Source: Clostridiales bacterium | GTDB taxonomy: Bacteria > Bacillota > Clostridia > Oscillospirales > Oscillospiraceae | Assembly (NCBI GenBank): GCA_004555205.1 | Contig: SFIY01000018.1 | Coordinates: forward strand, 1-44,635 | Direction: 5' to 3' | Length of the DNA stretch: 44,635 nucleotides | Shown: piece by piece, positions 24,428 to 33,537 of the stretch | Position numbering within the stretch: the first letter of the stretch is position 1 | Layout of the letters: each line of letters opens with the position of its first letter | Program-made: the position numbers and the translations under genes | The notes under the pieces: model-generated | Database searches by the model: none | What the model was told of the DNA's origin: nothing | The model's input: the letters and a program-made list of their open reading frames with translations, nothing else

Positions 24428-26830
24428 ATGGACTCTAAAGAAATAAGCGCCATGACAATAGAAGAACTCGACCTGTCTGCACGTACATTTAACTGCTTTA
24501 CAGGGGCAGGCGCCTACACTGTGCAGGAAATCCTTGACCTGTCAAAAAATCACGAGCGCGCAAGGTTTATAGGGAATCAGGCATGGGAGGAAGTACGCAA
24601 TAAGTTGAAACAAATGGGTATTTCTCTGCCAAGAGACATATCTGGAGATGAGTGCAATAAACCGGCCAGTTCGGAGAATGCTATGTTGCCGATCCTCGAC
24701 GAGATGCTGTGCGAAGAGGATGATAGCTTGCAAGAAACAAAATGGAGTCGAATAAAGTACCTTTATTTTGAGCGGCGGGTTCTAACTTTGGGACAGCACG
24801 GCTTTGAGACTATGACTTCGGAGCAACCCTTTTCTGAAGTAGTACAGCAAAGCGAAGTGATTTCTCACATCTTTGCCAAAATAAAGGCACCGTATAATCT
24901 TCTGCTCAAAATATTCGGTGAAGAAGAAATTATTAGCCTGGGTGAAGATCTACGCGCCTACGAGAAGCTTGCATCTTATGCCCTTTCAAATGCTCTCACA
25001 ACACTCAAGCCCCGGGAAGAAAAGATCCTTAAATTACGCTATGGTATAGATGATAACCAGCCGCGAACATTAGAAGAAACCGCGCGGGAGTTTAATCTTA
25101 CCCGGGAGCGGATCCGGCAAATCGAGGCAAAGGCACTTCGCAAATTGAGATATCCCAGCCGAAGCAAAAGACTCAGGCCCTTTTTGGAGCCTACGATTCG
25201 TCTTTCTGAAGATCTCTATGAAAACTACATCTCAGACTTAAAAGAAGTGGTATATGAAACAGTTCACTTTCAACTCAGCAGCTTTGGGTCAATAAGGGAA
25301 ATCTACTACCCTTTGCTAAGGCAATATTATCCAGCGGCCTGTCTGCTGCGTTACTTTGAAAGCATTGCCACATACTTACGGCCAAGTAGCGAACTATCTC
25401 CGGCGGTTTTAAACAGCATTACCCTTGCTGAGTTGGTGCTTCCGGCACATACGCAAGAGATGCTCTACAGCGAAGGTGTTTTCACTCTGCTGGACCTTTA
25501 TGCTTTGTTTGCCAGAGGGAACATGGAGAAGGCTCTTCAATTTGTCGGGTTAGACCCAGCGGAAACTAACCATGTGATAAAGCTGTGCGCGAAGGCGTTC
25601 TGCCGCGAAAGCGAATGTAACTTTGCAATCCAACTGGTTGGAGATTTTATTGGGACAACAATTGACCATCTGGAAAAACTCTGCATAGAAAACAAACATA
25701 GCCTTGTCTCTCGTTATGTTCCCTTTGATCTTCTTGAAGTTCTCCTTGATTTGAACTATCGCTCTTTTGAGGATCTTTATGCTGATTACAAAAGCGGGGT
25801 TTTAGAACAGAGAGGCAGTTCCCCTCGCTTCAAAGCGTTATATGGCGATACAATTTATATTATCAAACCATACATTGAAGCCCTACTAAGTCAGCGGTTT
25901 GATTTATTCCGAATTACCACCATAAACCGCTCAGAACTCCCCAAATGCGAACTTGCTCTCATCGACGAAGAATTGGAAGCACAGAAAACCGATAGTTGGA
26001 GGGAGCGATTTCTACAACAGTGGGATTACGAGCATTTACCATTAAGCGGTTACTATGAGTGGTTTAAAATCGCATTGAAAGATGTGCCACATATCAATTC
26101 GGACTTCAAAAAATGGTATGACAGCCTAATCAAAAACCAACTTGTCGGTGTAAATACTTTGGAAGCCTTTTATTATGGGTTTAATTATTTGGCAAGATAT
26201 GATGATCCTGTAGATAGTTTTGCGGTAGAATTTTTGAAGCAGAAAAAGCTGTGCGCAATGGTATTGCAAGTTTTTCCTCACCAAAACCCGTGTGCCGGTT
26301 GCAAGGAAAGTAACGACCTATCCGCAGAAAAGGATCGAGTCTTAAGTCTTGTCTATAAACCAGAACGAGAATTTGACCTAGGTTGGCAAAAAATTATGGA
26401 GTTAACCATTGATGATTTGGATTTGGGGTATCATGTCTGCAGCATTTTGACAAGATCTAATATTAGCTCTGTGGCCGAATTGATTCAAAGGAGCAGATCG
26501 GAGCTAAATAAACTGCATCTTGGCACACAACAGTGTGATGAGATTGAAGAACGGCTCCAAATGATAGGATTAGCACTGAAGCCGGAGAATAGATCTAATC
26601 AAAATGCACTTGATCCTGTTGTAGCTCGAGTGTTAGATAAGCGGATCGATAAGCTCATATATTTTGACAATTACGAAACTCGCATGGACTTAGAGAAAAA
26701 TGGCATTATTACGATTGGCGATTTAGTTCATGCAACAAGAGCAGATCTCAAAAGAATCCGTGGACTTGGCCCAGCCGGCATCAAGCGTATATCGAAAAAG
26801 CTTTACCAACTCGGCTTATCGTTAGAGTAA
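24428..26830 (+). CDS. Chimeric alpha-CTD / sigma region 4 / alpha-CTD transcription-factor-like protein
   Basis: An 800-residue protein mixing pieces of RNA polymerase subunits. Residues 8-68 look like an alpha-CTD (MTIEELDLSARTFNCF...AWEEVRNKL). Residues 183-245 are a near-perfect sigma-70 region 4: ALTTLKPREEKILKLRYGID, TLEETAREFNLTRERIRQIE and AKALRKLRYPSRSKRLRPFL, the helix-turn-helix that reads -35 boxes. Regions 2 and 3 are absent. The middle 400 residues are unassigned and include CAGC near 620. Two further alpha-CTD/HhH repeats end it (ELTIDDLDLGYHVCSILTRS; ITIGDLVHATRADLKRIRGL). GGAGG precedes ATG 24428. It follows the alpha-CTD gene by 133 bases on the same strand. It may bind promoter DNA at several points without core sigma activity; this is inference. 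Confidence 0.8.
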   Translation: MDSKEISAMTIEELDLSARTFNCFTGAGAYTVQEILDLSKNHERARFIGNQAWEEVRNKLKQMGISLPRDISGDECNKPASSENAMLPILDEMLCEEDDSLQETKWSRIKYLYFERRVLTLGQHGFETMTSEQPFSEVVQQSEVISHIFAKIKAPYNLLLKIFGEEEIISLGEDLRAYEKLASYALSNALTTLKPREEKILKLRYGIDDNQPRTLEETAREFNLTRERIRQIEAKALRKLRYPSRSKRLRPFLEPTIRLSEDLYENYISDLKEVVYETVHFQLSSFGSIREIYYPLLRQYYPAACLLRYFESIATYLRPSSELSPAVLNSITLAELVLPAHTQEMLYSEGVFTLLDLYALFARGNMEKALQFVGLDPAETNHVIKLCAKAFCRESECNFAIQLVGDFIGTTIDHLEKLCIENKHSLVSRYVPFDLLEVLLDLNYRSFEDLYADYKSGVLEQRGSSPRFKALYGDTIYIIKPYIEALLSQRFDLFRITTINRSELPKCELALIDEELEAQKTDSWRERFLQQWDYEHLPLSGYYEWFKIALKDVPHINSDFKKWYDSLIKNQLVGVNTLEAFYYGFNYLARYDDPVDSFAVEFLKQKKLCAMVLQVFPHQNPCAGCKESNDLSAEKDRVLSLVYKPEREFDLGWQKIMELTIDDLDLGYHVCSILTRSNISSVAELIQRSRSELNKLHLGTQQCDEIEERLQMIGLALKPENRSNQNALDPVVARVLDKRIDKLIYFDNYETRMDLEKNGIITIGDLVHATRADLKRIRGLGPAGIKRISKKLYQLGLSLE

Positions 26831-27103
26831 GACACCTCTCTGCCGAACCCGATAGCTGAACAGTATAAGGTCGCTGAGATAACACGGAAACAGCTATATG
26901 ATGAGATTTGGAAGATATCTGTAGCTGGTGTTGCGAAAAAATATGGTATTCTGTACAACCAATGCTTAAAGCAGATTAAGAACACCGACATCCCCATCCC
27001 CCCAACTGGCTATTGGACCAAGCTATCATTTGGAAAACAGGTAGAAAACCTTCCTCCTGGAGGATCATTTGACGAAGTTGTTGCCTTGTATTCGCATTTA
27101 TGA
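26831..27103 (+). pseudogene. In-frame continuation with an HTH-type motif after the chimera stop codon
   Basis: Directly after the TAA of the chimera gene the same frame stays open for 90 codons. It contains ITRKQLYDEIWKISVAGVAK, KYGILYNQCLKQIKNTDIP and PPTGYWTKLSFGKQV, a compact motif found in many bacterial proteins and probably helix-turn-helix in nature. There is no ATG, GTG or TTG with a ribosome site at its beginning. Either the long gene once included this domain and gained a stop, or it is a leftover fragment that is in frame by chance. Confidence 0.55.
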
Positions 27104-27190
27104 ACCTCTCTGTAAACTCCTGTATTTGCCAAATTGAAGTAGTATTTTTACCTGCGCAATATTTAGTTTTTCTGCTGAGGAGACGATAAA

Positions 27191-27991
27191 ATGTTTGGTG
27201 CGATTATTGGTGATGTGGTCGGTTCGAGATTTGAATTCAACGAGCGGAAATCGAAGGACTTCGAGCTTTTTACAAAGGGCTGTACTTTTACCGACGACAC
27301 GGTGATGACCTTGGCGGTGGCCAAGGCTCTGCTGCCCTATGAAACAATTACAGATTTGGCAGCGTTTAAGAAGGAGCTTGTCCGCGTGATGCACGAGGTG
27401 GGGATACGGTATCCCCGCTGCGGCTATGGCAGCCGATTCGGTGCGTGGATCATGGAAAAACGCGCGGAGCCCTACGGAAGCTACGGCAACGGATCTGCCA
27501 TGCGGGTATCCCCTGTGGCGTGGTTTGCCAAAACCCTTGCGGAGTGTGAAACGCTGGCGGCGGCAAGTGCAGATGTCACCCACAACCACCCGGAGGGCAT
27601 CAAAGGAGCCGTGGCGGTGGCCGGGGCCACCTTTATTGCCAGAATGGGCGGTACTATGGCGCAGATCCGGCACTACACACGGCAGTATTACCGGGCGGAC
27701 TTCACGCTGGACGAAATTCGCCCCGACTACGACTTCGTGGAAACCTGTCAGGGCACGGTCCCCCAGGCACTGGAGGCATTCTTCGAGTCCACAAGCTTTG
27801 AGGACGCCATCCGCAATGCCGTCTCCATCGGCGGCGACAGCGACACCATCGCAGCCATGGCAGGCTCCATCGCCGAGGCTTACTATGGCGTGAATCGAGA
27901 GATGAAGGACATAGCGTTGTCGTATCTGGATTATGACCTGCTGGATATTGCAGAGGAGTTCGGGCGGAAGTTCGTGCGTGTGGAAAAATAA
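27191..27991 (+). CDS. ADP-ribosylglycohydrolase (DraG) family protein
   Basis: A 266-residue cytoplasmic hydrolase of the ADP-ribosylglycohydrolase family, whose members remove ADP-ribose from protein side chains or other acceptors using two divalent metal ions. The metal-binding motifs are intact: GAIIGDVVGSRFEF at the N-terminus, FTDDTVMTLAVA at about residues 35-46 and GGDSDTIAAMAGSIAEAYYG near 216-235. GAGGAGACG lies before ATG 27191. Its base composition is closer to the core genome than to its AT-rich neighbours. No ADP-ribosyltransferase gene is seen nearby. Confidence 0.92.
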   Translation: MFGAIIGDVVGSRFEFNERKSKDFELFTKGCTFTDDTVMTLAVAKALLPYETITDLAAFKKELVRVMHEVGIRYPRCGYGSRFGAWIMEKRAEPYGSYGNGSAMRVSPVAWFAKTLAECETLAAASADVTHNHPEGIKGAVAVAGATFIARMGGTMAQIRHYTRQYYRADFTLDEIRPDYDFVETCQGTVPQALEAFFESTSFEDAIRNAVSIGGDSDTIAAMAGSIAEAYYGVNREMKDIALSYLDYDLLDIAEEFGRKFVRVEK

Positions 27992-28197
27992 AAGCACTTG
28001 GCTGTGGACGCAAAACGGAAACAGTCAGCCTCTTTGTCAAGGGGGCAAAAAAATATTTTTGTACAAGGAAATCGCGATGTTTCTATGCGTTTTCAAAGAA
28101 TAATTGAACAATTACTGTCAAAACAGTCCATCTGCAAAAAGCGCCGTGTGTTATACTGAATGCAGAGAAATCAAACGCAATATGGAGGGATGCTTTG

Positions 28198-28821
28198 ATG
28201 AACTTCCGCAAGGTTGACCGCAAGCTCTGTCTGATTCGGGACAGCAGATTTGTGCAGGTGCTGGACCCGGAGCAGAAAACGCAGGCCGACGCCGTTTTGT
28301 TCTGCGGCTATATCGACCACACCAGAGGACTGACCTACGAAGCGCTGGGGCTTGTCAGATGGGACGGCGATGATTATGAGCTGATTTCCGACACACAGGG
28401 GATCGGCCTGAAGGTTCGTGCCGACTCTGTGGACGAGGCGCAGGTGCAGCCCATTGAGGATGCAAAGCTAGAGGCTCGGTTCCGCAGCAGCATCGACACG
28501 CTGTCTGTCTATTACAGAGACGAGAACCTTGCCGGCGTTCGGGAGCTGACAGAGCTGGATCCCTTCCGATATCCGCAGCATCCCGATGATATTTATGCGC
28601 TCTTTCTTACAACGGAGAACCGTTTAGAGAAAATGTGGGTACGGAGTGAAAAAGCCGCCCGGGCGGCAGACGGTACGCTTCTGATTGTCGGCAAGCTGCT
28701 GAATGAGCCGGACAATATTCTGGGGTTACACATGGGAGCCGCCGTAACGCTGACCGTGGTTGAAACCACCCGCGGAAAGCAGTGCGTCGGCGTGCCAGGG
28801 GTGGTAGTGGACTACCGGTGA
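28198..28821 (+). CDS. Hypothetical protein, 207 residues
   Basis: No family recognised. The protein is acidic and soluble, with no signal or membrane segment. It opens MNFRKVDRKLCLIRDSRFVQ and appears to be two similar-sized alpha/beta halves. GGAGGG lies 8 bases before ATG 28198, and a plausible TATACT -10 is about 40 bases upstream. A short inverted repeat ACTGT-CAAA-ACAGT lies before that. Composition is like the core genome. Confidence 0.65.
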   Translation: MNFRKVDRKLCLIRDSRFVQVLDPEQKTQADAVLFCGYIDHTRGLTYEALGLVRWDGDDYELISDTQGIGLKVRADSVDEAQVQPIEDAKLEARFRSSIDTLSVYYRDENLAGVRELTELDPFRYPQHPDDIYALFLTTENRLEKMWVRSEKAARAADGTLLIVGKLLNEPDNILGLHMGAAVTLTVVETTRGKQCVGVPGVVVDYR

Positions 28822-29001
28822 AGCCAAATGAAGTGCAAAAGGCGGATGGTGTTCGGCGGAATGCTTATGCTACAAAATGTAAAACAGAACGGTTGTTTTT
28901 CTGGCACAATCTGATGTAAAATAACTAACCATTTTGAGGATTTATATGCGGAAACGGTATTCACATTACTATGGTATATACCAGAGAAAGGAGCTTCCGC
29001 A
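28822..29001. other. Intergenic stretch
   Basis: Contains only a short frame beginning MRKRYSHYYGIYQRKELPH, which overlaps the decayed frame that follows. No promoter or RNA gene was recognised. Confidence 0.4.
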
Positions 29002-29227
29002 TTGCGCTATTTTGACGAAATGAATCACAACTTTACTGCATATAAGGATGCTCTTTTCTGTTTTCTAAATTGATAATTATGCCAGTGAAGATATTGAAGA
29101 GTTAGAAAGCTCTCTTCTCGATATGCGTCCAGCGGAATATCCAGACATCGCGGATGGCATTACATTATTGATTGATTATAAGAACAAAAAATCAGCGGAG
29201 GATCTTTTTTGTTTTTTGGCAGACTGA
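29002..29227 (+). pseudogene. Decayed small reading frame
   Basis: AAGGAG precedes a TTG start at 29002 and the frame LRYFDEMNHNFTAYKDALFC, then a stop near 29070. One frame over the reading continues YASEDIEELESSLLDMRPAE and ends FCFLAD at TGA 29225-29227. Together they look like one gene of about 70 residues broken by a frameshift. Confidence 0.4.
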
Positions 29228-29250
29228 GCGGCACCCGATGGGTGCCGCTC
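29226..29250. terminator. Hairpin between convergent frames
   Basis: Near-perfect stem GAGCGGCACCC/GGTGCCGCTC with loop GATG, followed on the plus strand by AATTATACTTTTT. It could end transcription from either side; the T run is weak. Confidence 0.5.
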
Positions 29251-29252
29251 AA

Positions 29253-29663
29253 TTATACTTTTTCCAGTTCTATCCACTTCTCTAAGGAATTAAGAGAAAT
29301 ATTTGCTTTGTATCCATAATTAAAAATATTATTGATTATGTAATCAATAAAAACATTCGCTTCGAAAGCGTCTTTTATCGAAAAAGTGCTCTGCATCCAA
29401 GTTGATAGCAAACACGCACTACTCCGATAACCGTTTCTGCTAAAAAAGCTAATAAATTGTTCGGAATAAATCTTAATATATTTATGGAAAAAATCGTCGC
29501 CCTTTTTGCTTAAGTAAATATTGTTTTCTTCGTCAGCATAAGCATAACCATTCTCCAACAATTCTTTTACTTCTGGGAATTCCTCAATATTCTCTAAAGC
29601 ATAAGGGTATGCCGTATAGAAATTGTTTATCATTTCTACTATCTGTTCTGAAGAAAAATCCAC
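29253..29663 (-). CDS. Hypothetical protein, probable partner of the Mrr-like gene
   Basis: About 136 residues, acidic and rich in Asn, Tyr and Phe, with no recognised domain. Blocks include MINNFYTAYPYALENIEEFP and FFSRNGYRSSACLLSTWMQS. GTG 29663 is chosen because GGAGG lies 5 bases before it; ATG 29675 is 12 bases earlier but has no ribosome site. It follows the Mrr-like gene by 57 bases on the same strand and is probably cotranscribed. An accessory or immunity role is possible but not supported directly. Confidence 0.6.
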   Translation of the reverse strand: MDFSSEQIVEMINNFYTAYPYALENIEEFPEVKELLENGYAYADEENNIYLSKKGDDFFHKYIKIYSEQFISFFSRNGYRSSACLLSTWMQSTFSIKDAFEANVFIDYIINNIFNYGYKANISLNSLEKWIELEKV

Positions 29664-29720
29664 AATGACCTCCATTTTCAAACTGGACAAGTAATAATTG
29701 AAAGTATAAGTATGTCAATT

Positions 29721-30892
29721 CTACAGAGTACTATTCTTTGCGTTTTCTGATAATTCCAAAAGCTTTCTTCTATCCCAAAGAAGGACTCCGTTCTTTTTTG
29801 CCAACTCTTTTGCGGATTTTGTGAAAAACTGGTTGGTTAAGACAACTCCAATATGACATCCATAAAAGGTCTTTCCGGCAAAGACTTCTTGCACGGCGTT
29901 ATTTCCAACATCCGAAGAGTAGCATTTGCACTGTATGCCATACTTGATTTCGTCTTTGTACGCAACGATACCTATCCCTTGGTCTCCGCTTCCTTGTGTA
30001 ATATAAACATCTTTAAAACCGTTTCTATTTAAGAGGTCTGCACAGAAGTATTCAAATTTGTGCCCCTCCATATTATCAAACCCTGTTTGGGTGCTCGTTA
30101 ATTTATCGGCATACAGTTTCAAAGTGATATTCTTTTCGTTGTATACTATAGGAATAATCAACCAGTCTTTTACTATTTCGAATTCGACATCTGAATTTTG
30201 CAGTAATAGTTCGTTGCCTTTAATGTAGCTCCTAATGGAAGAATTTCTTTCGCAGACATTGGATATGTCAATATCAACTAACAAGCGAGCCAGCATTTTC
30301 ATTAAGCAATAACTTTCAGTATAATGCAGACCATGAGAAGCATTTAAATCAAAACTTGCCGCATATGCTTCGTCTTCTTTGCTTGCAACTATCGTCCCTG
30401 TCTTATAACTATCAGCCGGCATTTCTCCCTCATACACATCAAAATAAGGTGGGGTTCTTTTAAATGTAAATCTAATGGAGCAATAACCGTTTTCTGTCAA
30501 AAAGGCAGTGCATTCTTCTTCCAATTTTTGTTGTTGGATGAGCAAATCCTGTTCAATTTTTCTGTTTTTCCGGCAACAAATTCTCTTTCTCTTTTCTCAT
30601 CTTCTATACGTTGTTTTTTCGCTTCTTCTTTTAAGCGAGTTTGCTCAAGGTATTTACTATACTGGATCTGTATTTTTGTGTACTTCTTTTTGACCTTTGG
30701 GCGCAATTTGAGATTTTCTCCAAATCTTTTTTTATGTGCCGCATTATAAGTATTAATACATGAAGTTATTGTGTCGCCTAAATAGCGAAAAGGATATGGC
30801 ATTTCGTACTCTTTCTCATAATTCAAAATATAATCTATTTCTGCTTCAATTTTATCATTACAGAAGTTGCAATGCATATCCTTTGAATTCAT
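29721..30892 (-). pseudogene. Mrr-like restriction endonuclease domain protein, frameshifted
   Basis: Two overlapping frames make one protein of about 390 residues. The first (start ATG 30892) has CNFC near its start, then a basic coiled coil (LEQTRLKEEAKKQRIEDEKR). It stops in the wrong frame near 30497. A shift of one base around 30565, near two A5 runs, joins it to KIEQDLLIQQQKLEEECTAF and the rest. The C-terminal 110 residues are a PD-(D/E)xK nuclease of the Mrr type: EYFCADLLNRNGF, GSGDQGIGIVA, IQCKCY and VVLTNQFFTKSAKELA. In most relatives the second motif reads GDxGxDxxx; here the second acid is Gly, so catalysis may be impaired. Type IV restriction is the usual role. Confidence 0.7.
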
Positions 30893-31048
30893 AAAATCAC
30901 CATCACAATTATCTTATAGCAAATGACATAAAAGTGCAACCTCATGAAAAACTATAAATTAAAATTTGGCCGAAGTTTTCTGTATTTCCGGACTGCTAAT
31001 AACAAGTTTACCGCAGCTTTATACGATTTTGAAGGCGTTCAAACAGAT

Positions 31049-31471
31049 GTGTTCTCTGTTGTGCCGAAATCCAAGGTCAAAATGGCAGCCAGAATGCTTA
31101 AGGCGATCCATGCGCAGGAGAGAAAGAAAATTTCCAGAGAGAAGGCAAAGGCTGTTGTCGCAGAGCTACACACCATGAAACTGAAGGAAGCAGCCAAGGA
31201 GATTGAGGACAGCGTAGAAGAGACCCTGACCTATTGTGACTTCCCATCCGAGCATAGGACACGGATCCGTACGAACAATGTAATTGAGCGGCTGAACCGT
31301 GAGATCCGGCGCAGGACGAGAGTGGTTGGCTGTTTCCCGGGTGGGAACTCCGCGCTCATGCTGGTCTGCGTCCGGCCGCGCCATGTGGCTGGCACACAGT
31401 GGAGCAACAAGAAGTACATAAACATGAAGCACTTAGAGGTGGCTTTGGAAGACGCCTCTATTGTCGGCTGA
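31049..31471 (+). pseudogene. 3' remnant of an IS256-type (mutator) transposase
   Basis: The last 140 residues of an IS256 family transposase are clear: VFSVVPKSKVKMAARMLKAI, LTYCDFPSEHRTRIRTNNVI and ERLNREIRRRTRVVGCFPGG, ending near MKHLEVALED. Roughly the first two thirds of the protein, with the first catalytic Asp residues, are missing. The upstream frame back to 30944 (MKNYKLKFGRSF) is unrelated sequence that happens to be in frame. No intact IS end was identified. It marks the junction between the AT-rich region and the sugar cluster. Confidence 0.85.
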
Positions 31472-31680
31472 CCTCATTCAGCCGAAGCCTGCAAACAAAT
31501 TTGCGCATAACTCTTTTCTGCCAGCGCTCGGCTGTCACAGGCAAGTATCGCCAACAATCCTAAAAACAGGAGTGGCGCCGCTGATGCTGCGTCACTCGCT
31601 TAAAATGCAATATCTTCTGCCGGAGGTCCTTTCTGCTGTCCTCACATTCCGGTACAATCTCCGAACGCTCAAAACAAACC

Positions 31681-32805
31681 TCATTGAATGCGTTCGCCGC
31701 CTTGGTATACGGCCAGTCGGGTCAGATCCTCCGTGCAGACCACAAAATCGGCCAATAGGCCGGGCGCAATTGCGCCAATCTCATCTTCCGCGCCAATTTC
31801 ACGTGCCGGGATCTGTGTCGCTGCCAAAACGGCTTGCTCACGCGGGATTCCGAAAGAGACAGCCATACGCATACAGTCATACAGATTCATAGATGAACCC
31901 GCCAGTGTTCCGTCTCCGAGTTTAGCCACACCGCCGGAGAGAAAGACTTCCTGTCCGCCAAGCATATACTGTCCGTCTGGCATTCCGCAGCAGCGCAGCG
32001 CATCAGAGATCAGGCAGATCCTGCCCGGGAAAAGCTTGAATGCCATCCGCACTGCGCTCTCATGCACATGCCGCCCATCGCAGATCAACTCTGCAACGAC
32101 TGCACGCTCGCTGGCCGCACCGATCGGCCCGGGCCTGCGATGGTGGATGCCGGGCATGGCATTGTAAAGATGTGTCAAATGCGACGCACCCGCATCGAAT
32201 ACCGCCGCAGCCTCTTCATAGCTGCAATCCGTGTGCGCAACTGACACGCAGCAATGTTTTGCTGCCTCACGCGTAAACTCCACTGCGCCGGGCAGCTCTG
32301 CTGCCACATCCACAATGCGCAGAGTACCGTCCGCCGCATCGTATAGCCTACCAAAGGCATCCAAATCCGGCAGCTTGAGATACGCACCGTTCTGCGCTCC
32401 CTTTTTTGCCATAGAGAAAAACGGCCCCTCCATGTGTATACCCATCATGCGTGCGCATCCGGAAGGAGCCTCATCCCGCAGGCGCACCGCATTACCGAAA
32501 ACACGCTCCAGCACCGCATAGGGCAGCGTCATCGACGCCGGTGCAAAGCTTGTCACACCATTTTGTGCCAAATAGCGGGCCATTTTCACAAGTCCGTCAT
32601 ATTCCCCGTCGGAAAAATCCGCTCCGGAATTTCCGTGGCTATGGATGTCGACCAGGCCGGGAATCACATACTGTCCCTCCAAATCGACGCCGCTTTCTGC
32701 ACACACGCCACAGATAATATCTGAAAATCGCCCCTGTTTGACCCGGAAGCCTCCATACCGGAAGCTGCCTTCAATCAATACATTTGCATTTTTATAGAGC
32801 ACCAT
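31681..32805 (-). CDS. nagA: N-acetylglucosamine-6-phosphate deacetylase
   Basis: A 374-residue amidohydrolase that removes acetate from GlcNAc-6-phosphate. Metal and active-site motifs are in place: DIHSHGNSG, GIHMEGPFF, VAHTDCSYEEA, HLTHLYNAMPGIHHRRPG and LISDALRCCGMPDGQY. Length is normal. GGAGAGGG precedes ATG 32805. It is the last gene of the sugar cluster, 24 bases after nagB, and its product GlcN-6-P is the NagB substrate. No clear terminator was seen after its stop, where the region runs into IS256 remnant sequence. Confidence 0.95.
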   Translation of the reverse strand: MVLYKNANVLIEGSFRYGGFRVKQGRFSDIICGVCAESGVDLEGQYVIPGLVDIHSHGNSGADFSDGEYDGLVKMARYLAQNGVTSFAPASMTLPYAVLERVFGNAVRLRDEAPSGCARMMGIHMEGPFFSMAKKGAQNGAYLKLPDLDAFGRLYDAADGTLRIVDVAAELPGAVEFTREAAKHCCVSVAHTDCSYEEAAAVFDAGASHLTHLYNAMPGIHHRRPGPIGAASERAVVAELICDGRHVHESAVRMAFKLFPGRICLISDALRCCGMPDGQYMLGGQEVFLSGGVAKLGDGTLAGSSMNLYDCMRMAVSFGIPREQAVLAATQIPAREIGAEDEIGAIAPGLLADFVVCTEDLTRLAVYQGGERIQ

Positions 32806-32829
32806 GTACCCTCTCCGTAATTTCTGCCC

Positions 32830-33537
32830 TCAGCAAAACATAATATCTACATTTGGATGCAGCTGCAGAATCGATGCCGGGACCTCAGGGCAAACCGGGC
32901 CGCTGAGAGCTTTTTTTAAAATTTCATGCTTCTTTTCACCGCTGCTGATGAGAATAACCCGACGCGCACTCATGATGCAGCGCATACCCATCGTCAATGC
33001 AGAGGTGGGAACCTTGGCTATGTCACCGTTAAAGAATCGCGCATTAGCCTCACGCGTGGAGGCATCCAACTCCACCATATGGGAATCCGCGGAAAAGTTG
33101 CTGTCCGGCTCGTTGAAACCGATATGGCCGTCCAAGCCGATACCGAGGATCTGCAGGTCAATGCCTCCTGCGGCTGCAATTTCCGCCTCATAACGGCGGC
33201 ACTCCTCTGCGGGGTCTTTGGCGCAGCCGTCCATCAGGTGCGTATTCTCTTTTAAAATATCGATCTTCGAAAACAGATGCTGTTCCATGAACGAATGGTA
33301 GCTCTCCGGATGACCGGTTGAAAGGCCGCAATACTCATCCAGATTGAATGTTTTCACATTCCGAAAGCTGATGAGCCCATCCTGATATAATTTCACAAGA
33401 TCTTCATACAACGCAATTGGCGTAGATCCTGTCGCCAGGCCGAGCACACTGTCCGGCTTTTGGCGGATTTGTGCCGCAACAGCAAATGCCGCGTGCCGGC
33501 TCATTTCCTCATATCTGTCAAACTGTCTGACATTCAT
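32830..33537 (-). CDS. nagB: Glucosamine-6-phosphate deaminase
   Basis: A 235-residue isomerase-deaminase converting GlcN-6-P to fructose-6-phosphate and ammonia. Motifs are LGLATGSTPIALYEDLVKL, the catalytic FNLDEYCGL, LGIGLDGHIGFNEPD and ALTMGMRCIMSARRV. The short C-terminus is typical of Gram-positive NagB, which lacks the E. coli allosteric extension. Its start overlaps the end of the kinase gene by 20 bases, with AAAGGAG inside the kinase coding sequence, so expression is coupled. Confidence 0.96.
   Translation of the reverse strand: MNVRQFDRYEEMSRHAAFAVAAQIRQKPDSVLGLATGSTPIALYEDLVKLYQDGLISFRNVKTFNLDEYCGLSTGHPESYHSFMEQHLFSKIDILKENTHLMDGCAKDPAEECRRYEAEIAAAGGIDLQILGIGLDGHIGFNEPDSNFSADSHMVELDASTREANARFFNGDIAKVPTSALTMGMRCIMSARRVILISSGEKKHEILKKALSGPVCPEVPASILQLHPNVDIMFC

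Noticed and set aside
30540..30600. Programmed -1 frameshift in the Mrr-like gene
   Set aside because: Two A5 runs are near the shift, but none forms a canonical X XXY YYZ slippery heptamer in the correct frame, so a plain indel is more likely.
20883..31680. Second attachment site matching the tRNA-Ala end
   Set aside because: No further copy of the CATCAGGTCCACCA sequence was found by eye to the right of 20883, so the right border of an integrated element cannot be set in this window.
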